Shown here in pieces: positions 21,898 through 33,362 of a stretch of DNA of 64,000 bases. This DNA is from Thecaphora thlaspeos. Lineage: Eukaryota; Basidiomycota; Ustilaginomycetes; Urocystidales; Glomosporiaceae. The notes below the pieces were generated by a model. The model was not told the DNA's origin. It saw only the letters and a program-made list of their open reading frames with translations, and searched no databases. Each line of letters opens with the position of its first letter. Position 1 is the stretch's first letter. The DNA is taken from contig UWYS01000022.1 in assembly GCA_900291925.1 (NCBI GenBank), positions 307,501 to 371,500 on the forward strand, written 5' to 3'. A program made the position numbers and the translations under genes.

Positions 21898-24431
21898 ATG
21901 GTCGGCCACCACCTCCACCATGCCTTCCGCTCCTGGTTCAGAGAGACTGAGTCGGACGGCACACCGCTCCTCCCGCTAGCCCTCTCCAAAAAGTATACCG
22001 TCTTTCCCGGGGTGCTCGGCCAGGGCTCGTTTGCTGTCGTCAAGAAGGTCATGGAGAAGCAGACGCGCGAGGAGCGTGCCCTCAAGATCATCGCAAAGAT
22101 GCCACTCAAGGACAACAACGAGAACATGCTCCGCGAAGAGATCGCCATTCTTGGGCGCGTCGAGCACAGCAACGTTATCAAGATGTGGGACCTCTACGAG
22201 ACAAAGGAGGGCGTGTTCATCGTCACCGATCTCTGCCGCGGCGGAGAGCTCTTTGAACGCCTCGTTGAAAAGGCCCACTACAACGAGCTGGACGCACGCC
22301 ACATCGTCCGCCAGATTGTCGAGGGCGTAGACTACCTCCACGACCACGACATCATCCACCGCGACCTCAAGCCCGAAAACATCCTCCTACGCGACAGGAG
22401 CGAGCCCAGCCACATTGTCATCTCCGACTTTGGCCTGTCGCGCTTCATCCCGGACGAAGGCCTCCTCATGACGGCATGCGGATCGCCACAGTACGTCTCG
22501 CCAGAGGTTCTCCTCGGCAAAGGCTACGGCCCTGCCGTCGACCTTTGGTCGACCGGCGTCATCGCTTACGCCCTCCTCGCCGGCTACACGCCCTTCTACG
22601 GCGACGACCAGCCCGCCCTCTTCCAGCAGATCCTCAAGATGCACGTCGAGTTCGAGCCAGAGTACTGGGGCCAAGTCTCGGACACGGCAAAGGACTTTGT
22701 CCTCCGCTGCCTCTGTCCCGCCGACCGGCGCATGACGGCAAAGCAAGCTCTCGCACACCCCTGGCTCGCCGACCTTCCGCCGCTGCACGAGGAGGCGTCG
22801 CGCGGATGCTGCCTCAAGGACCGCGCCCTCCGCAACCTCACCGCAACGCGCAGGCTGCGCAAGGCCGTCACTGCCGTAGACGCCGTCAATTACCTCAACC
22901 GCCTCCACAGCCTCCGCCAGCAGCATGGCTCCTCGATGCCAGAGAGGCAGAGGACGCTCCTCAGCGTCGTCACAAACATTCAACAGCAGCAGCAGCACGG
23001 TTCCTACGAGACCGTCAAGCTGCAGGACGGAGACGGCCATAACGACACGAATGGCAAGGCGGGCGACAGCGAGAACACCGACGTCAACGTCAACGCTGAC
23101 GAGCACAACGACAAGAAGCGGAAGCAGCGCGACTCGGCCATGGCGCTCGACCTCGTCGTCATGTCAGTCTTTCTGCCAGACGGCTGGGGCGCCAAGGCAA
23201 CGCAGGCGGCCTCCGAGTCTACCGGCGGCGGCGGTAGCAGCGGCAACAAGGGACCCGGCGACCGTGCAGGGACGGCTAGCGTCGCCGATGCCGTAGAGCG
23301 GACGATGGGCGGGCAGCAGGAGGAGGATGCGCACGGTCAGGGCGACGACAAGAAGACCGCTGGCAGCGAGCAGGGCGTCCCGGCCAGCCCTTCGGCCTCG
23401 AGCACGGGCAGGTCCGAGGCGACCGTCCGACTTGCGCGTCCGTCGCCCTCCTCGGCCGCATCTTTGTCGACTCTGTCGCAACAGCAGCAACAGCAGCAGC
23501 AGGAAAAGCCGGCGGGGCCAGGGCAGGGGGCGCTCGAGCGCACGCCGTCCAAGAACCGCAGCAGCAACGTCGCCTCGAACAAGACGCTCAACACGCTGCT
23601 TAATCAGTACAAGAGCACCGAGGTTCCGGCGTCGGCACGCCTCAATCCGGCCGTCAAGACGCGCGAGCCGACCAAGATGACGCTCGCCAATGCGTGGAAA
23701 TATGTCCCCTTGCTCGTCAACCAGGGCATCTCGATCGGCTCGGCACTCGCCTCGCACGCCATCTACGGCCCGCCGAAAAAGTCGTGGGGAGTCGAGATGT
23801 CGGTCTTTACGCGCGTCTTGCGCGACGTGGCCAACTATTCGGAGTTTGCCTCGATCGCCGGGCTGCAGCAGTTCTTTGACCTGGGCGCCTTCCTCCCGAC
23901 GCCCAAGGACGGCCTGATTACGCCCGTCACGTTTCGCGTCAAGCGGCGCGGGCTGCGCGGCTTCCTGGCCGAGGCCGATGCCGCCGAGGACGGCAAGCGC
24001 GAGATCAGCGGCGAGTGGGTGGTCGGCAAGCAGACGTGGCGCCGCCTCCAGGCCGAATGGCGCAACGGCAAGCAGAAGGGCAAGGAGCGCGTCATCCTCT
24101 ACATCCACGGCGGCGCCTACTTTGTCATGTCTGCGGCCACCCACCGGCCCCTGACCATCTCGCTCTCCAAGTACACCGAGTGCCGCGTGTTTGGCATCAA
24201 CTACCGCCTCGCGCCCGAGACGCGCTTCCCTGGCGCGCTCCACGACTGCGTCGCGAGCTTCTTCCGCCTCACCGAGGACCTCGGCATCCCGGCGAGCAAC
24301 ATCGTCCTCGGCGCCGACAGCGCCGGCGGAGGCCTTGCGCTCGCGACGATGATGTACCTGCGCGACAACGGATACGACATGCCGAGCGGCGCGATGCTCT
24401 TTAGCGTGAGTGCCGCCATGCCTAGCCTGTA

Positions 24432-24466
<35 letters not shown>

Positions 24467-25958
24467 GGACGGCGCGCGTGCGGGTGGCTGACCCGCCGAT
24501 GTCTCATCACCTATCTTCTTTTCCCGTGCGCCGCCACGACCCAACAGCCCTGGGTCGACCTGACAATGTCGTGCGACTCGTGGGAGACAAACGCCGACTT
24601 CGACTACCTGCCGATGCCGATTAGCGGCGACCACATGAACCCGGTCAGCGCTTACCTCGGCGACAACATCGACAAGTACCTCACCCACCCTTACGTCAGC
24701 CGTGAGTAGACCTTGGTCGACCTCAGAGAAGGACGATGGCGAAGACAGCGAGCCACTGACACAAGACTCTCGCTCCGTGCCCGCCGTTCCTCGACCCTCA
24801 GCTCTATTTGGCGACCTGCATGGGCTGCCGCCGCTGCTGATTCAGTGCGGTGATGCCGAGGTGCTGCGCGACGAGGTAACGCTGCTGGCGCACAAGGCGT
24901 CGCTGTCGGGCGTCGCGGTGCGGCACGAGCTGTACGAAGATTGCGTGCACGTCTTCCAGGCCTTTCTCTTCCTCGACGCCAGCCGCAAGGCGCTGCAAAG
25001 CGCGCGCCACTTTGTCCGTACCGCGCTCGACAAGCGCGGGAGGAAAAAGGCGATCGAGGTGAGCGAAGGGGCTCGCCGCAGCCTGGACCGCGAGATGCGC
25101 CAGAACATGGAGGACTCGAAAGGCGACAAGGTGGAGCCGTCGACGGGGGCCTCGACTGGCGTGCCAGCGGACGATGCCGGCGCTGATGATGCTGCCGCCG
25201 TCGCCGCCAAGGCAAAGGGCAAGACGGCAAGCAGCGGCGATCACGACAAGGCTGCGACGGCGGACGGAGGCCTGAGAGAGATTATAAACAGCGGCGCCGA
25301 CGAAAACGACGATGCGGACGATGCGGGCGCCGAAGGTGGAGGACGGGTGGGCAATCCGCTGGACGAAGAAGACTGGGAGCTGGACCGACGCGGCTCGGGC
25401 GAATTTGCCTCGGCCGCCGTGGCGGAGGCGACGTCGAAAGCGGCGGCCGGATCCCTGCAAGCGGCGCAGAAGGCTTTCGGGACGGACGACGACTTTGCGA
25501 CGCGCGCTACCGATGCAGGTCGAGATGCGGCGAAACGTCGGGAAACCACATACGACGACGACGACGACGACGAAGGGGACGTTGCTACAGCACGACCTTC
25601 TCCGTCGCAAGCCAGCGCGAAACTAGCGTCTACCTCTACGTCGGCGAAGGAGCAGGAGGAGGAGGAGGAGGAGGGGACGTTGTCTCGTTGGCCTGCTATC
25701 ACGATTGAAGAGGCGAGGTTGAGGGGACAAGCGGCCATGCAACAGCAACTCTCCACGACGGCTCCGGCGCTGAGTCGGTTCCATGCTCCGCAGAAACCGC
25801 TGACGCCGCGGATGAGGAGAAGTCGGAGTGGACGGGAATTGAGTGGATTGATACGAAGTTTCGAAGAGAGCAAAAAGGGAGGAGGCGAGGGAGCGCTCAA
25901 GACGAACGTCTGGACACCGGGCGAAGGTTTCGCAAAGGACCAGAACGCTAAGAACTAG
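21898..25958 (+). CDS. CaM-kinase fused to a steryl-acetyl-hydrolase-like alpha/beta hydrolase
   Basis: Three exons, 21898-24405, 24548-24701 and 24802-25958, encode about 1272 residues. Residues 30-300 are a CaMKI-type kinase: GQGSFAVV (41-48), Lys63, HRDLKPEN (from His154), DFGL (177-180), activation Thr191 (MTACGSPQYVSPE). Next comes a basic helix like the calmodulin-binding segment of fungal CMKs (RRLRKAVTAVDAVNYLNRL). A polar, Gln-rich linker (about 345-580) leads to a hormone-sensitive-lipase/Say1-type hydrolase: oxyanion motif HGGAYF (737-742), nucleophile elbow GADSAGG (Ser808), Asp in GDAEVLRDE, and His937 in DCVHVFQ. The C-terminal roughly 270 residues are low complexity. Exon 1 runs from kinase into hydrolase without any stop or recognisable intron, so the fusion is read directly from the sequence. 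An internal ATG (MTLANAWKYV) could serve a separate hydrolase transcript. Confidence 0.8.
24432..24467. repeat. intronic compound microsatellite (GT)n(AG)n
   Basis: A GT run passes directly into an AG run near the 5' end of the first intron of the kinase-hydrolase gene. Confidence 0.95.
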
Positions 25959-26350
25959 CAGCAACAGCAGGGGATGTTGGCGGCGCACAGGGTGACTATA
26001 GAGATTGCAGATGTTTCATGATTGTTTTGTTCCACTCTGAGAGAAGACTTTGAAGAGCGCCAAATGAGGACGACGGAGGGACGGATGACGAACGTTTTGC
26101 GCTAAGACGACGGGTAAGGAACGCATCATTGATTTCAACCTCGAGACGGCGAGAGGGGAGTGTGGGGATGGCGATCAAGCAATGTCGTTCAGCCAAAGCT
26201 ACAAAAAGGGGGGGGTATTTGAAAACGAGGCATACACAAAAACGATCAAGACAAGGCAAGGCGAAGCGAGAACGTCTTGATTTGCCATTGAAAGAAACGA
26301 ACAAACCGACGGACGGACGGACGGACGGACGAGAAAAGTTATCGTATCGT
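25959..26350. other. 3' flank of the kinase-hydrolase gene
   Basis: No coding exon is supported. AT content rises after the stop codon. A (GGAC)n tetranucleotide run lies at about 26308-26331. Confidence 0.55.
26308..26331. repeat. (GGAC)n tandem repeat
   Basis: About five to six perfect GGAC/GACG units lie in the spacer after the kinase-hydrolase gene. Confidence 0.9.
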
Positions 26351-26614
26351 CTAGCTTAGGGTTTGGACGGGTGTACCTTTGACGATGAGCGGGATAAAGG
26401 CGCCTGCAGCGGGCTTGATGGCGGTATGATGTGTGACTCCAAACATTCCTTGCATCACACCGGAATGAGAAGTGATGGAAACCACCGAGGATATTTTCGT
26501 ACAGAAAACATCGCCCGGAGGAGGAGGAGGAGGAGGAGGGGAGGAGGTCAGGGGAAATGTGGATGAGATGAGAAAAGAAAGAACAGAACGGAACAAACAG
26601 TGGCTCAAGAGAGG

Positions 26615-26645
<31 letters not shown>

Positions 26646-26674
26646 AGGGAGAAAGGAAAGAGAGGGGACGTACC
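26351..26674 (-). CDS. candidate 3' exons of a small unrecognised gene
   Basis: On the minus strand, an exon ending at 26674 with a GTACGT donor joins an exon 26448-26351 (acceptor AAG, stop TAG). The joined peptide reads SHIWNEDKNDG, then MFGVTHHTAIKPAAG, then AFIPLIVKGTPVQTLS. The codons of the last exon look coding-like, and the join keeps the frame across a codon. The intron (225 nt) is long for this region and holds a GA microsatellite. I could not place a first exon or start codon with confidence; an ATG (start of MSTKDE) lies near 26820 but does not splice in phase. The peptide is hydrophobic near its end and could be a small organelle protein. It might also be chance. Confidence 0.3.
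26608..26654. repeat. (GA)n/(GGGAGA)n purine-rich microsatellite
   Basis: An imperfect GA dinucleotide tract with GGGAGA interruptions. Confidence 0.9.
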
Positions 26675-27670
26675 ATCGTTCTTGTCTTCGTTCCAGATAT
26701 GAGAAAAGACAGATTGGATACGTGCGTCTGGATGGTCGTTTTTCTCGCGCGTCGTCTGGAGCGTGCGTGCGCAACAAAGACGGCGGTCGTCCTTTCGATC
26801 ACTCGTCTTTCGTCGACATGTTGCGGCGCTGCCTCGGAGACGATCCGCGCGCTGGGCCGCTGGCGTAGCAACGGCTTCCGGCCGTATGTTGACCGCCCCT
26901 TGGCCGAGCGCCGCGCCACCGTCGCTGCCGTGCCACCGTCGCTGCCGCGCTCTATGGCACCCGGTCTGGCCCTTGGGTCCTTGCCGACGCGTGGCGCGAC
27001 TTTTAGTCCGTCGGGATCCTCCGGATCCTCCGGATCCTCGGGTCGCCCGCGATAACGCGCACGGCGCCGCGGTTTTCCTTCGCTCCTAGCCAACCTGTTG
27101 GGGGTTCACTCGCTCCGCTCCCGCCTCGCCTCGCAACCCGTCCTCGCTGCGGGCCGCTGCTCGTTTCTGTTGGCGCCGGCTGGGAGCTCGCGGCGTCCCC
27201 CCCGCGGGGTCCGGCAATCTATGTACTCCCTTCGCCTTGCCTGTCTGCTCTCCTCCCTCCTCGCAGCCAGCCTCGTCGCCCGAGTTGGTGCTGGAACATT
27301 CCTTTGCCGCCATCTTCGTCAGCCACCGACCAAAACACCGCAGGCAATTGGCCAAGGCGTCAAACCGGCCCACTTGAAGACAAGTGTCGTCGTCATCTAT
27401 CGAATCTAGCCAGCCACGTCGGGGTCAATGGAAGCGTTTCCTGTCCAACCGCGGGTGTACACTTGGTGCAATTCTACTCGTGATTCATGTCAAGTCGTCG
27501 ACGAGCAACAACGGCAGCTGACTGCGACGGACAACTACATTCGGGAGCAACAACGAGGTAGGTAGTGAGGCGAGGGAACGCCGACGCCGCGCCGCGCTGC
27601 TACGGTCGACACCGCCTTGATCCGCATTCGTCTACATCGCTCGTCACCGTCGCTCACCGTCCGTGTCCGC
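26675..27670. other. intergenic spacer, no gene supported
   Basis: It holds a short GGATCCTCC tandem near 27014-27039 and otherwise unremarkable GC-rich sequence. The open frames here lack recognisable domains. Its left part may contain the unfound 5' exons of the candidate small gene. Confidence 0.45.
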
Positions 27671-29192
27671 TCACTTGGGCTTGAGGTCAACGTCAAAGTC
27701 GGCAGCGCTACGGCCCCAGATGGTGATCAGCATCTGGTTCGACGTCCCCTCGTAGATGGCTCCGATCTTGCTGTCCCTCCAGTACTTTTCGATGCCCGTC
27801 TCGCGTGTGAAGCCCACGCCGCCGCACCACTCGATCGCCGCGCCCGACGCCTTCTGCGCCACCTGCGAAACGTACAGCTTGGCCATCGCCGCCTCACGCG
27901 CAAACGGACGGCCCTCCTCCTTGAGCCTCGCCGCATTGTAGACGAGCGTGCGCGCCGCCTCGATCTCGGTCAGCACCTGGGCGAACTGGAACTGCTGGCC
28001 CTGGAAGTCGACAATGCGTTGGCCAAACTGCTTCCTGTCGGCGCAGTAGCGGATCGCCTTGTCCACCGCACCCTCGGCGAGTCCGAGCATCTGTGCGCCG
28101 ATGCCGACGCGACCCTCGTTGAGAATCTCAATGGCGATCTTGTAGCCCCTGCCCTCCTCGCCGATCAGGTTCTCGGCGGGCACCTTGATCTCGTCAAAGT
28201 TGACCGTGCACGTCGACGAGGCGCGGATGCCGAGCTTCTTCTCCTTCTTGGCAATCTCGACGCCCCAGTCCTTTTCGACGGCAAAGCAGTTGATGCCCTT
28301 GTAGCCCTTGCTCGGGTCGGACTGGGCAAACACGAGGAAGAAGCCGGCCTCGGCGCTGTTGGTGATCCACATCTTTGAGCCGTTGATGATCCAGCTCTTG
28401 CCGTCGTCAGTCTTTCTGCACGACGTCTTCATGGCAAAGGCGTCGGAGCCGGACGAGGGCTCAGAGAGACAGAAAGAGCCGAGGACCGACTCTGAGAGCT
28501 GGGGGAGGTACTTGTCCTGCAGCTCCTTTGACGCGTACTTGCGCACGATGGTGCAGACGAGCGTCTGCGCGAAATTGCGGGGCGAGAAGTGCAAGGGGAG
28601 CAAGGGAGAGAGAGAGGAGTCAGCGAGCGGCCTTTCTGAGTGCGGTGCGACTGCATACTGGCCGGATAGGGCGGGGACTCACGTTGTGGACGTCGCAGAG
28701 GACCGAGACCGAGGGGTCGACCTTTGCGAGCTCGTGGATGGCGATGATGGCTGCGGTAAAGGAGCCACCTGCGCCGCCGTGGTCAGGCGAGGTCTCGATG
28801 GCCATGAGGCCCTGCTCGAAGAGGCCCTTGATGATGGCGGGGTCCATCTTTTCAGCCTCGTCCATCTCCATGACGCGCGGGGCGACAACTTTGTCTGCGA
28901 AGCGCTTGACGGCATCGCGGAGCATCTCTTCCTCGTCAGAGAACTTGTTGAGCGAGTTGATGCCGAACGGCGAGTCGAACTCGTTGCGGAATGCGGTAGA
29001 CGAGGAGAAGGGGCGCGCAGCGAGGTGGTGGTTGGGCGAGGCGACGATGCACGACGAGGATGCGGTGGATGAGGAAGCGGCTGCGGCTGCGGCTGCGGCT
29101 GCGCCGACGCGGGCGAGGGTGAAGAGGGGGCGCGACGCCGAGGCGGCGGCCTTTGCACGGATGAGGCGTGCAGCGGGGGCACGGAAGGACAT
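27671..29192 (-). CDS. mitochondrial short/branched-chain acyl-CoA dehydrogenase
   Basis: This FAD enzyme oxidises short or branched acyl-CoA esters in the mitochondrial matrix (isoleucine/valine breakdown or beta-oxidation), passing electrons to ETF. Exons are 29192-28683 and 28564-27671, with a 118-nt intron (GTGAGT...CAG), giving 467 residues. An Ala/Ser/Arg-rich, acid-poor N-terminus is a plausible import presequence and ends near ARPFSSSTAFRNEF. Family motifs follow: HGGAGGSFTAA, GSFCLSEPSSGSDAFA (flavin-binding), KMWITNSAEAG, NEGRVGIGAQMLGLAEGA and RDSKIGAIYEGTSNQ, where the Glu in YEGTS is the usual catalytic base. It is divergently transcribed from the mitochondrial prolyl-tRNA synthetase gene across 641 bp. 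The substrate cannot be fixed from sequence by eye. Confidence 0.9.
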
Positions 29193-29833
29193 GGCCGCTA
29201 GGTGGGTGGTGGGTGGAAGTTGTGAAGGTGAGAGAGGGAGAAAGGGTGGACGTGGTGGTAGAAAGGCAAGGGATTCGCAAACGAGAGGAGAGCATAGGAG
29301 CAAGGAACAAGGAAGCACGTCTCGAACAAGAAAGCGGCGGAATGGGCGGCGCGCGGGTCTGCAAGGTGGGGTAAGCCAGCGCTCGCTGCTGCTGCCGGTG
29401 CTGCTGCATTTTGGCTCGTGGGACCCGGTCCAGCGAGCGGGCCGAGGGCCGTGTCGGCTGTTCCGCTTCGTCGCCCTGCGCGTGCTGACGGGGCGCCGCT
29501 TCCAACGCAGCCAGCTGGCCGTCGTCGGCGCGCGCCGTCGTCGTCGGCTCGCCCCCGACGGCCCCCAGAACGGCCCCGGAACGGCCTCCGCGCCTTAGCT
29601 AAGCGGCGCCAAGACGTTTCGGACGGATCCGAAGCAAGGTTGAGTTGGGGTTCTCAAGATTGGACCCTGAAAAGAGACTAAGGTTAATTACAGACAGATG
29701 CGAGCTCTGGCCATCAAAAGACGCCGCCGCTCTTGGGTTGCTGCCTCTCTGACACACGCGCGCCTCCATCTCTCCCCTCGCGAGACGCGACACTGGCCTG
29801 GCATCTCGTTGCCACATCCCCAACGGCGACCAC
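29193..29833. promoter_or_regulatory. shared divergent promoter region of two mitochondrial genes
   Basis: 641 bp separates the start codons of the acyl-CoA dehydrogenase (minus) and prolyl-tRNA synthetase (plus) genes. No coding exon was recognised. I did not identify a defined binding motif. Confidence 0.4.
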
Positions 29834-32081
29834 ATGATGCGAGCGTCCACGCGCCGCCCCGCCCTTCTCGCCGCAATCTGGCAGGCGCCGCCCTCGCGCG
29901 CGTCGGCATGCCTCCGGCACACGCGCCGTCTCCTGTCGACGGCAGCAGCGACACCGCCCTGCCCCTCGCCACCGCGTCCCCCTCGCTACCCACTCCGCCT
30001 CTCGTCCCAGTTCGTTCCCACGCTCCGCGCCGACTCTGTCGCATCGCAGACCGACCTCGCCTCGCTCTCGCTCCTCGTGCGCGGCGGCTACATCCGCCAG
30101 TCGTCGTCGGGCATCTACACGCTCCTCCCCACCGCCCTCCGCATCGTCGCAAAGATCGAGGCCATCATCCACGGCGAGATGCAGTCCATAGGCGCATCGC
30201 ACCTAGCGATGCCCACCTTGCTCTCCTCGACGCTCTGGAAGAAGACGGGCAGGCTGGACCTGATCGGTTCCGAACTCTACAAGCTCGAGGACAGAAAGGG
30301 TACACACTTCCTCCTCGCACCCACGCACGAGGAGGAGGTGACCAGGCTCGTGGCCAACGAGGTCGAGAGCGAGGCCGCACTGCCCATCAGGGTGTATCAG
30401 ATCAGTGAGTGGCAAGCGCTGAGCCTGGCCGCACGTCCACCAGCCAAGTCCGTCTCAAGCCTCACCCACCTCTCCCCCTTTGCCTTCCTCCGCCACGATA
30501 GCGCGCAAGCACCGTGACGAGCCCCGTCCGCGCATGGGCCTGCTGCGCACGCGCGAGTTCCTGATGAAGGACCTCTACACTTTTGATGCCTCACTCCCCG
30601 CCGCCGCTTCGACGTACGACGCCGTCCGGGGCGCCTACACGCGCATCTTCGACCGCATCTTTGGCTCCTCGCCGTCGCGCGGCTGGAAGAGCGCCGAGGC
30701 CGACACGGGAGCGATAGGCGGCAGCCGATCGCACGAGTACCACATCCAAGATCCCGCCGGAGAAGATACGCTCATCTCCTGTCGGGAGTGTGGGTACGTC
30801 GCCAACGAGGAAAAGGCGGCCAGCCTGCCATCGTCGCAGCACATGCCGACGCTGGCAGAGGAGACGAGGGTGCTGCTGTACGGGACGCACAGGGTCGAGG
30901 CGCACTCGCAGCGCTTGGTCGCCGTGCTCTTGCCGCGCTCGAGGGGGTTGAACGACGTCAAGCTGCAGAAACACATCGCCGCAGTCGAAAAGCATCAGCG
31001 CGAGGCGGCAGGGGCGGCGGAGAAGCTCGAGCTGCTCTACGACTCCAGCCAAGGCTCGACGGCACCGACAGCGACGTGGGACTACAAGGAGCGACCGGAA
31101 GGGCCTCTTGCGCGGTACGATAGCCTGCAGGTGCTGTGCGACTTTGAATGCGTCGGCATGGAGTTGGACCAAGTGGAAGAGGCACTGGTCTCTTCGCTGC
31201 ACACCTTCGCCTCGCCGTCGTCGTGCGCTCCCGTCTCGAACACGTCGAGCGAGGGCGGACTGTCCTCCTTGTTCCCCCACCAATTCCCCACGTCGCACCA
31301 CACCGTTCCACCTACGACCATGATCGACATCCGTCTAGCCGTCGAGGGAGACAACTGTCCCACGTGTCGCCGTACAGGTTCACTCTCCACGAGCAAAGCG
31401 ATCGAAGTAGGTCACACCTTTCTTCTGGGCACCAAGTATTCGCAAGCGCTCGACGTCGGCTTTACGCCCAAATCGAGCTGTACCCCTTCGTCTTCGCCCT
31501 CTGACGAATATCTCAAGGGAGGTCGACAGAAACCCTTCCAGATGGGATGTTACGGTATCGGAGTCTCTCGCATCGTCGGAGCACTTGCGCAACGAGCCAA
31601 ACAAACCTTTGACTCGCGTTCCTCTCGCCATGACGCGGCTAAACGCATAGGTAGCGGTTTCATCTGGCCTCGTAGCGTCACACCTTTTACAGGAGTCATT
31701 ATCACATCTGACGCTCGAGGTGGTAAAGAAGAAACCGCATTACGAGTTTACGACGGTATAATTTCAAAATCCAAACTTTGGGAGATGGGTATTGAAGGTG
31801 TCATTAGGAAGATGATGGATTCCGAATATGTTCCTTCTGTAGAATCGACGGAAGAGATGGACCAAGGAGGTGTGGAGGTGGACGTAAGGAAGGATTTGGT
31901 ATGGGACGATAGATCTTCTTCGTTGGGTAGCAAATTGGCAGATGCCGATTTGATAGGGTACAGAGTCAGAGTCATCGTAGGTCAAACTTGGTCCAAGACC
32001 GGTTCGGTAGAGGTTCAATTGTACGATGATCAACAGGGGTGGAGCACGACGTTGGTAGAGGAAAAAAGGTTCGTTCCTTGA
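29834..32081 (+). CDS. AIM10: mitochondrial prolyl-tRNA synthetase
   Basis: Charges mitochondrial tRNA-Pro. Two exons, 29834-30404 and 30502-32081, give 716 residues; the 97-nt intron (GTGAGT...TAG) lies just before motif 2. An Arg/Ala/Ser-rich N-terminus suggests mitochondrial import. Class II landmarks are present: QSSSGIYTLLPTALRI and LLAPTHEEEVTRL upstream, motif 2 RPRMGLLRTREFLMKDLYTFD-like, and motif 3 FQMGCYGIGVSRIVGAL. A CRECGYVANEE segment and a further Cys pair (CPTCRR) lie in the central insert. The C-terminal anticodon-binding part follows. The last 400-500 bases have clearly lower GC and different codon choice from the first half, yet the frame stays open and conserved. The gene converges on MAM33. 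Confidence 0.9.
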
Positions 32082-32251
32082 GGGTTGGGACATCACGGAC
32101 AAGCAAAAGAAAAGTCGACACAACCAAACTCAGGAGAAGAGAGAGAGCGAAATGGTTGGAATGGTGTGCACGTGGGCGTGCTTTTGATGAGCAACGAAAC
32201 GGAACGGCATAAGAGGTGACATGAGGACGTGGAATGGTAGGAAAGAGGGGA

Positions 32252-33362
32252 TCAGGCATCGACAAAGTCCTTGACGTTTTCGAGCCATGCGCAGTACTCT
32301 GCATCGCGACGAGCGTAAGCGCAGAGAGGGGGGAAAGAAGGAGCACGCGGGCAAAGTCAGTCAGAGCGTAACTGCAACCTTCGGACCGTCGTCGGGCCAT
32401 GGCCGTGCACGCACCCTTCTGCTCCTTGTACTCTGCAAAGTTGGGGATAAACAGGGCGAGATCCTGGTCGATTCCACGCTCGACGAGGAAGTTTTCAAAC
32501 TGCTCTTGGACCGCTTCGTCGAGAGTGTCGAACTGTGCGCGCGCGGGCGCGGCGAGCGGGGAGAGGATTGTGGGTGATGTGTCAATATCCTCTATGTCAT
32601 CGCCAGGAAGACCGCGATAGGGAGGGATTCGGTGAGTCGAAGGGGGGGGGGGGAGGGGAAGGGTTCCTTGCAACGTACCTGGGGTCCGACGTAGATGCCC
32701 CTCCTGGCCCAGTCGGCTTCGGCGGTGAGCTCTTCTGCGATCCTGTTGTCCTTGAGGAAGGTAATGTTGTCGATGCTCATCTCTCCATCCTGTGCGACAG
32801 CCTCGAGGGTCATGGCGCCCTTGTTGGGCTTGCTGATGGTGATGGCCATCCTGACGGGGAAGGCGGCTACGTCGTCGTCGTCTTCTGCCGGTTCGTCGTC
32901 CTTGACTTGGCCGAGGTCGACGTCGCTCTCCATCTCTTCGGGCTGAACCGAGGTGGTATCGATGTCACGGATGGATACGAGGATACGGATGTGTTCGTTG
33001 CCGAATTGACGGGTGAGGAAGATCTCGTCCATGCCTGGCTTCTCTCCGATCTCCCAGATTCCAGCTGCCTTGAACTTGGAGATGAACTCGGGCTCGGACG
33101 AGGAAGAGGAGAGGAGCGAGGCGTTGTTCTCCTTCTCAAAGGCGATCTCTTGGGCGAGCTTGGCGGCGAGCTCGATGTCGGACTCGCCGGCGCCAAGGAC
33201 GAGACGGGTGGAGGCGAAGGTGCGAGAGGCAAGGGCGAGGGTGAGGGTGAGAGGGGCAGCGGTGCGGGCAGAGAGGCGCGAGGTCGAGGCGAGAGGCTGC
33301 AGGGCGGTGCGAGCGCTGACGCTAACACTGCGAGCGAGGTGGCGAGTGGCGACGCTGAACAT
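32252..33362 (-). CDS. MAM33: mitochondrial matrix acidic protein, p32/MAM33 family
   Basis: Mam33/p32 proteins form acidic doughnut trimers in the mitochondrial matrix and support mitochondrial ribosome and respiratory function. Three exons, 33362-32679, 32532-32415 and 32298-32252, give 282 residues; the donors are GTACGT and GTGCGT. The N-terminal roughly 50 residues are Arg/Ser/Ala-rich with no acids (MFSVATRHLARSVSVSARTA), a typical presequence. The mature part is acidic, with KPGMDEIFLTRQFGNEHIRI, an Asp/Glu run (DDEPAEDDDD) and the family C-terminus EQFENFLVERGID ... EYCAWLENVKDFVDA. The last exon is only 47 nt but completes the conserved helix, which supports the splice choice. It is head-to-head with TRAX across about 400 bp. 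Confidence 0.9.

Noticed and set aside
23164..24510. 448-codon minus-strand open frame opposite the hydrolase domain
   Set aside because: Arg/Ala/Val/Gly-rich with no motif; shadow of the conserved hydrolase frame.
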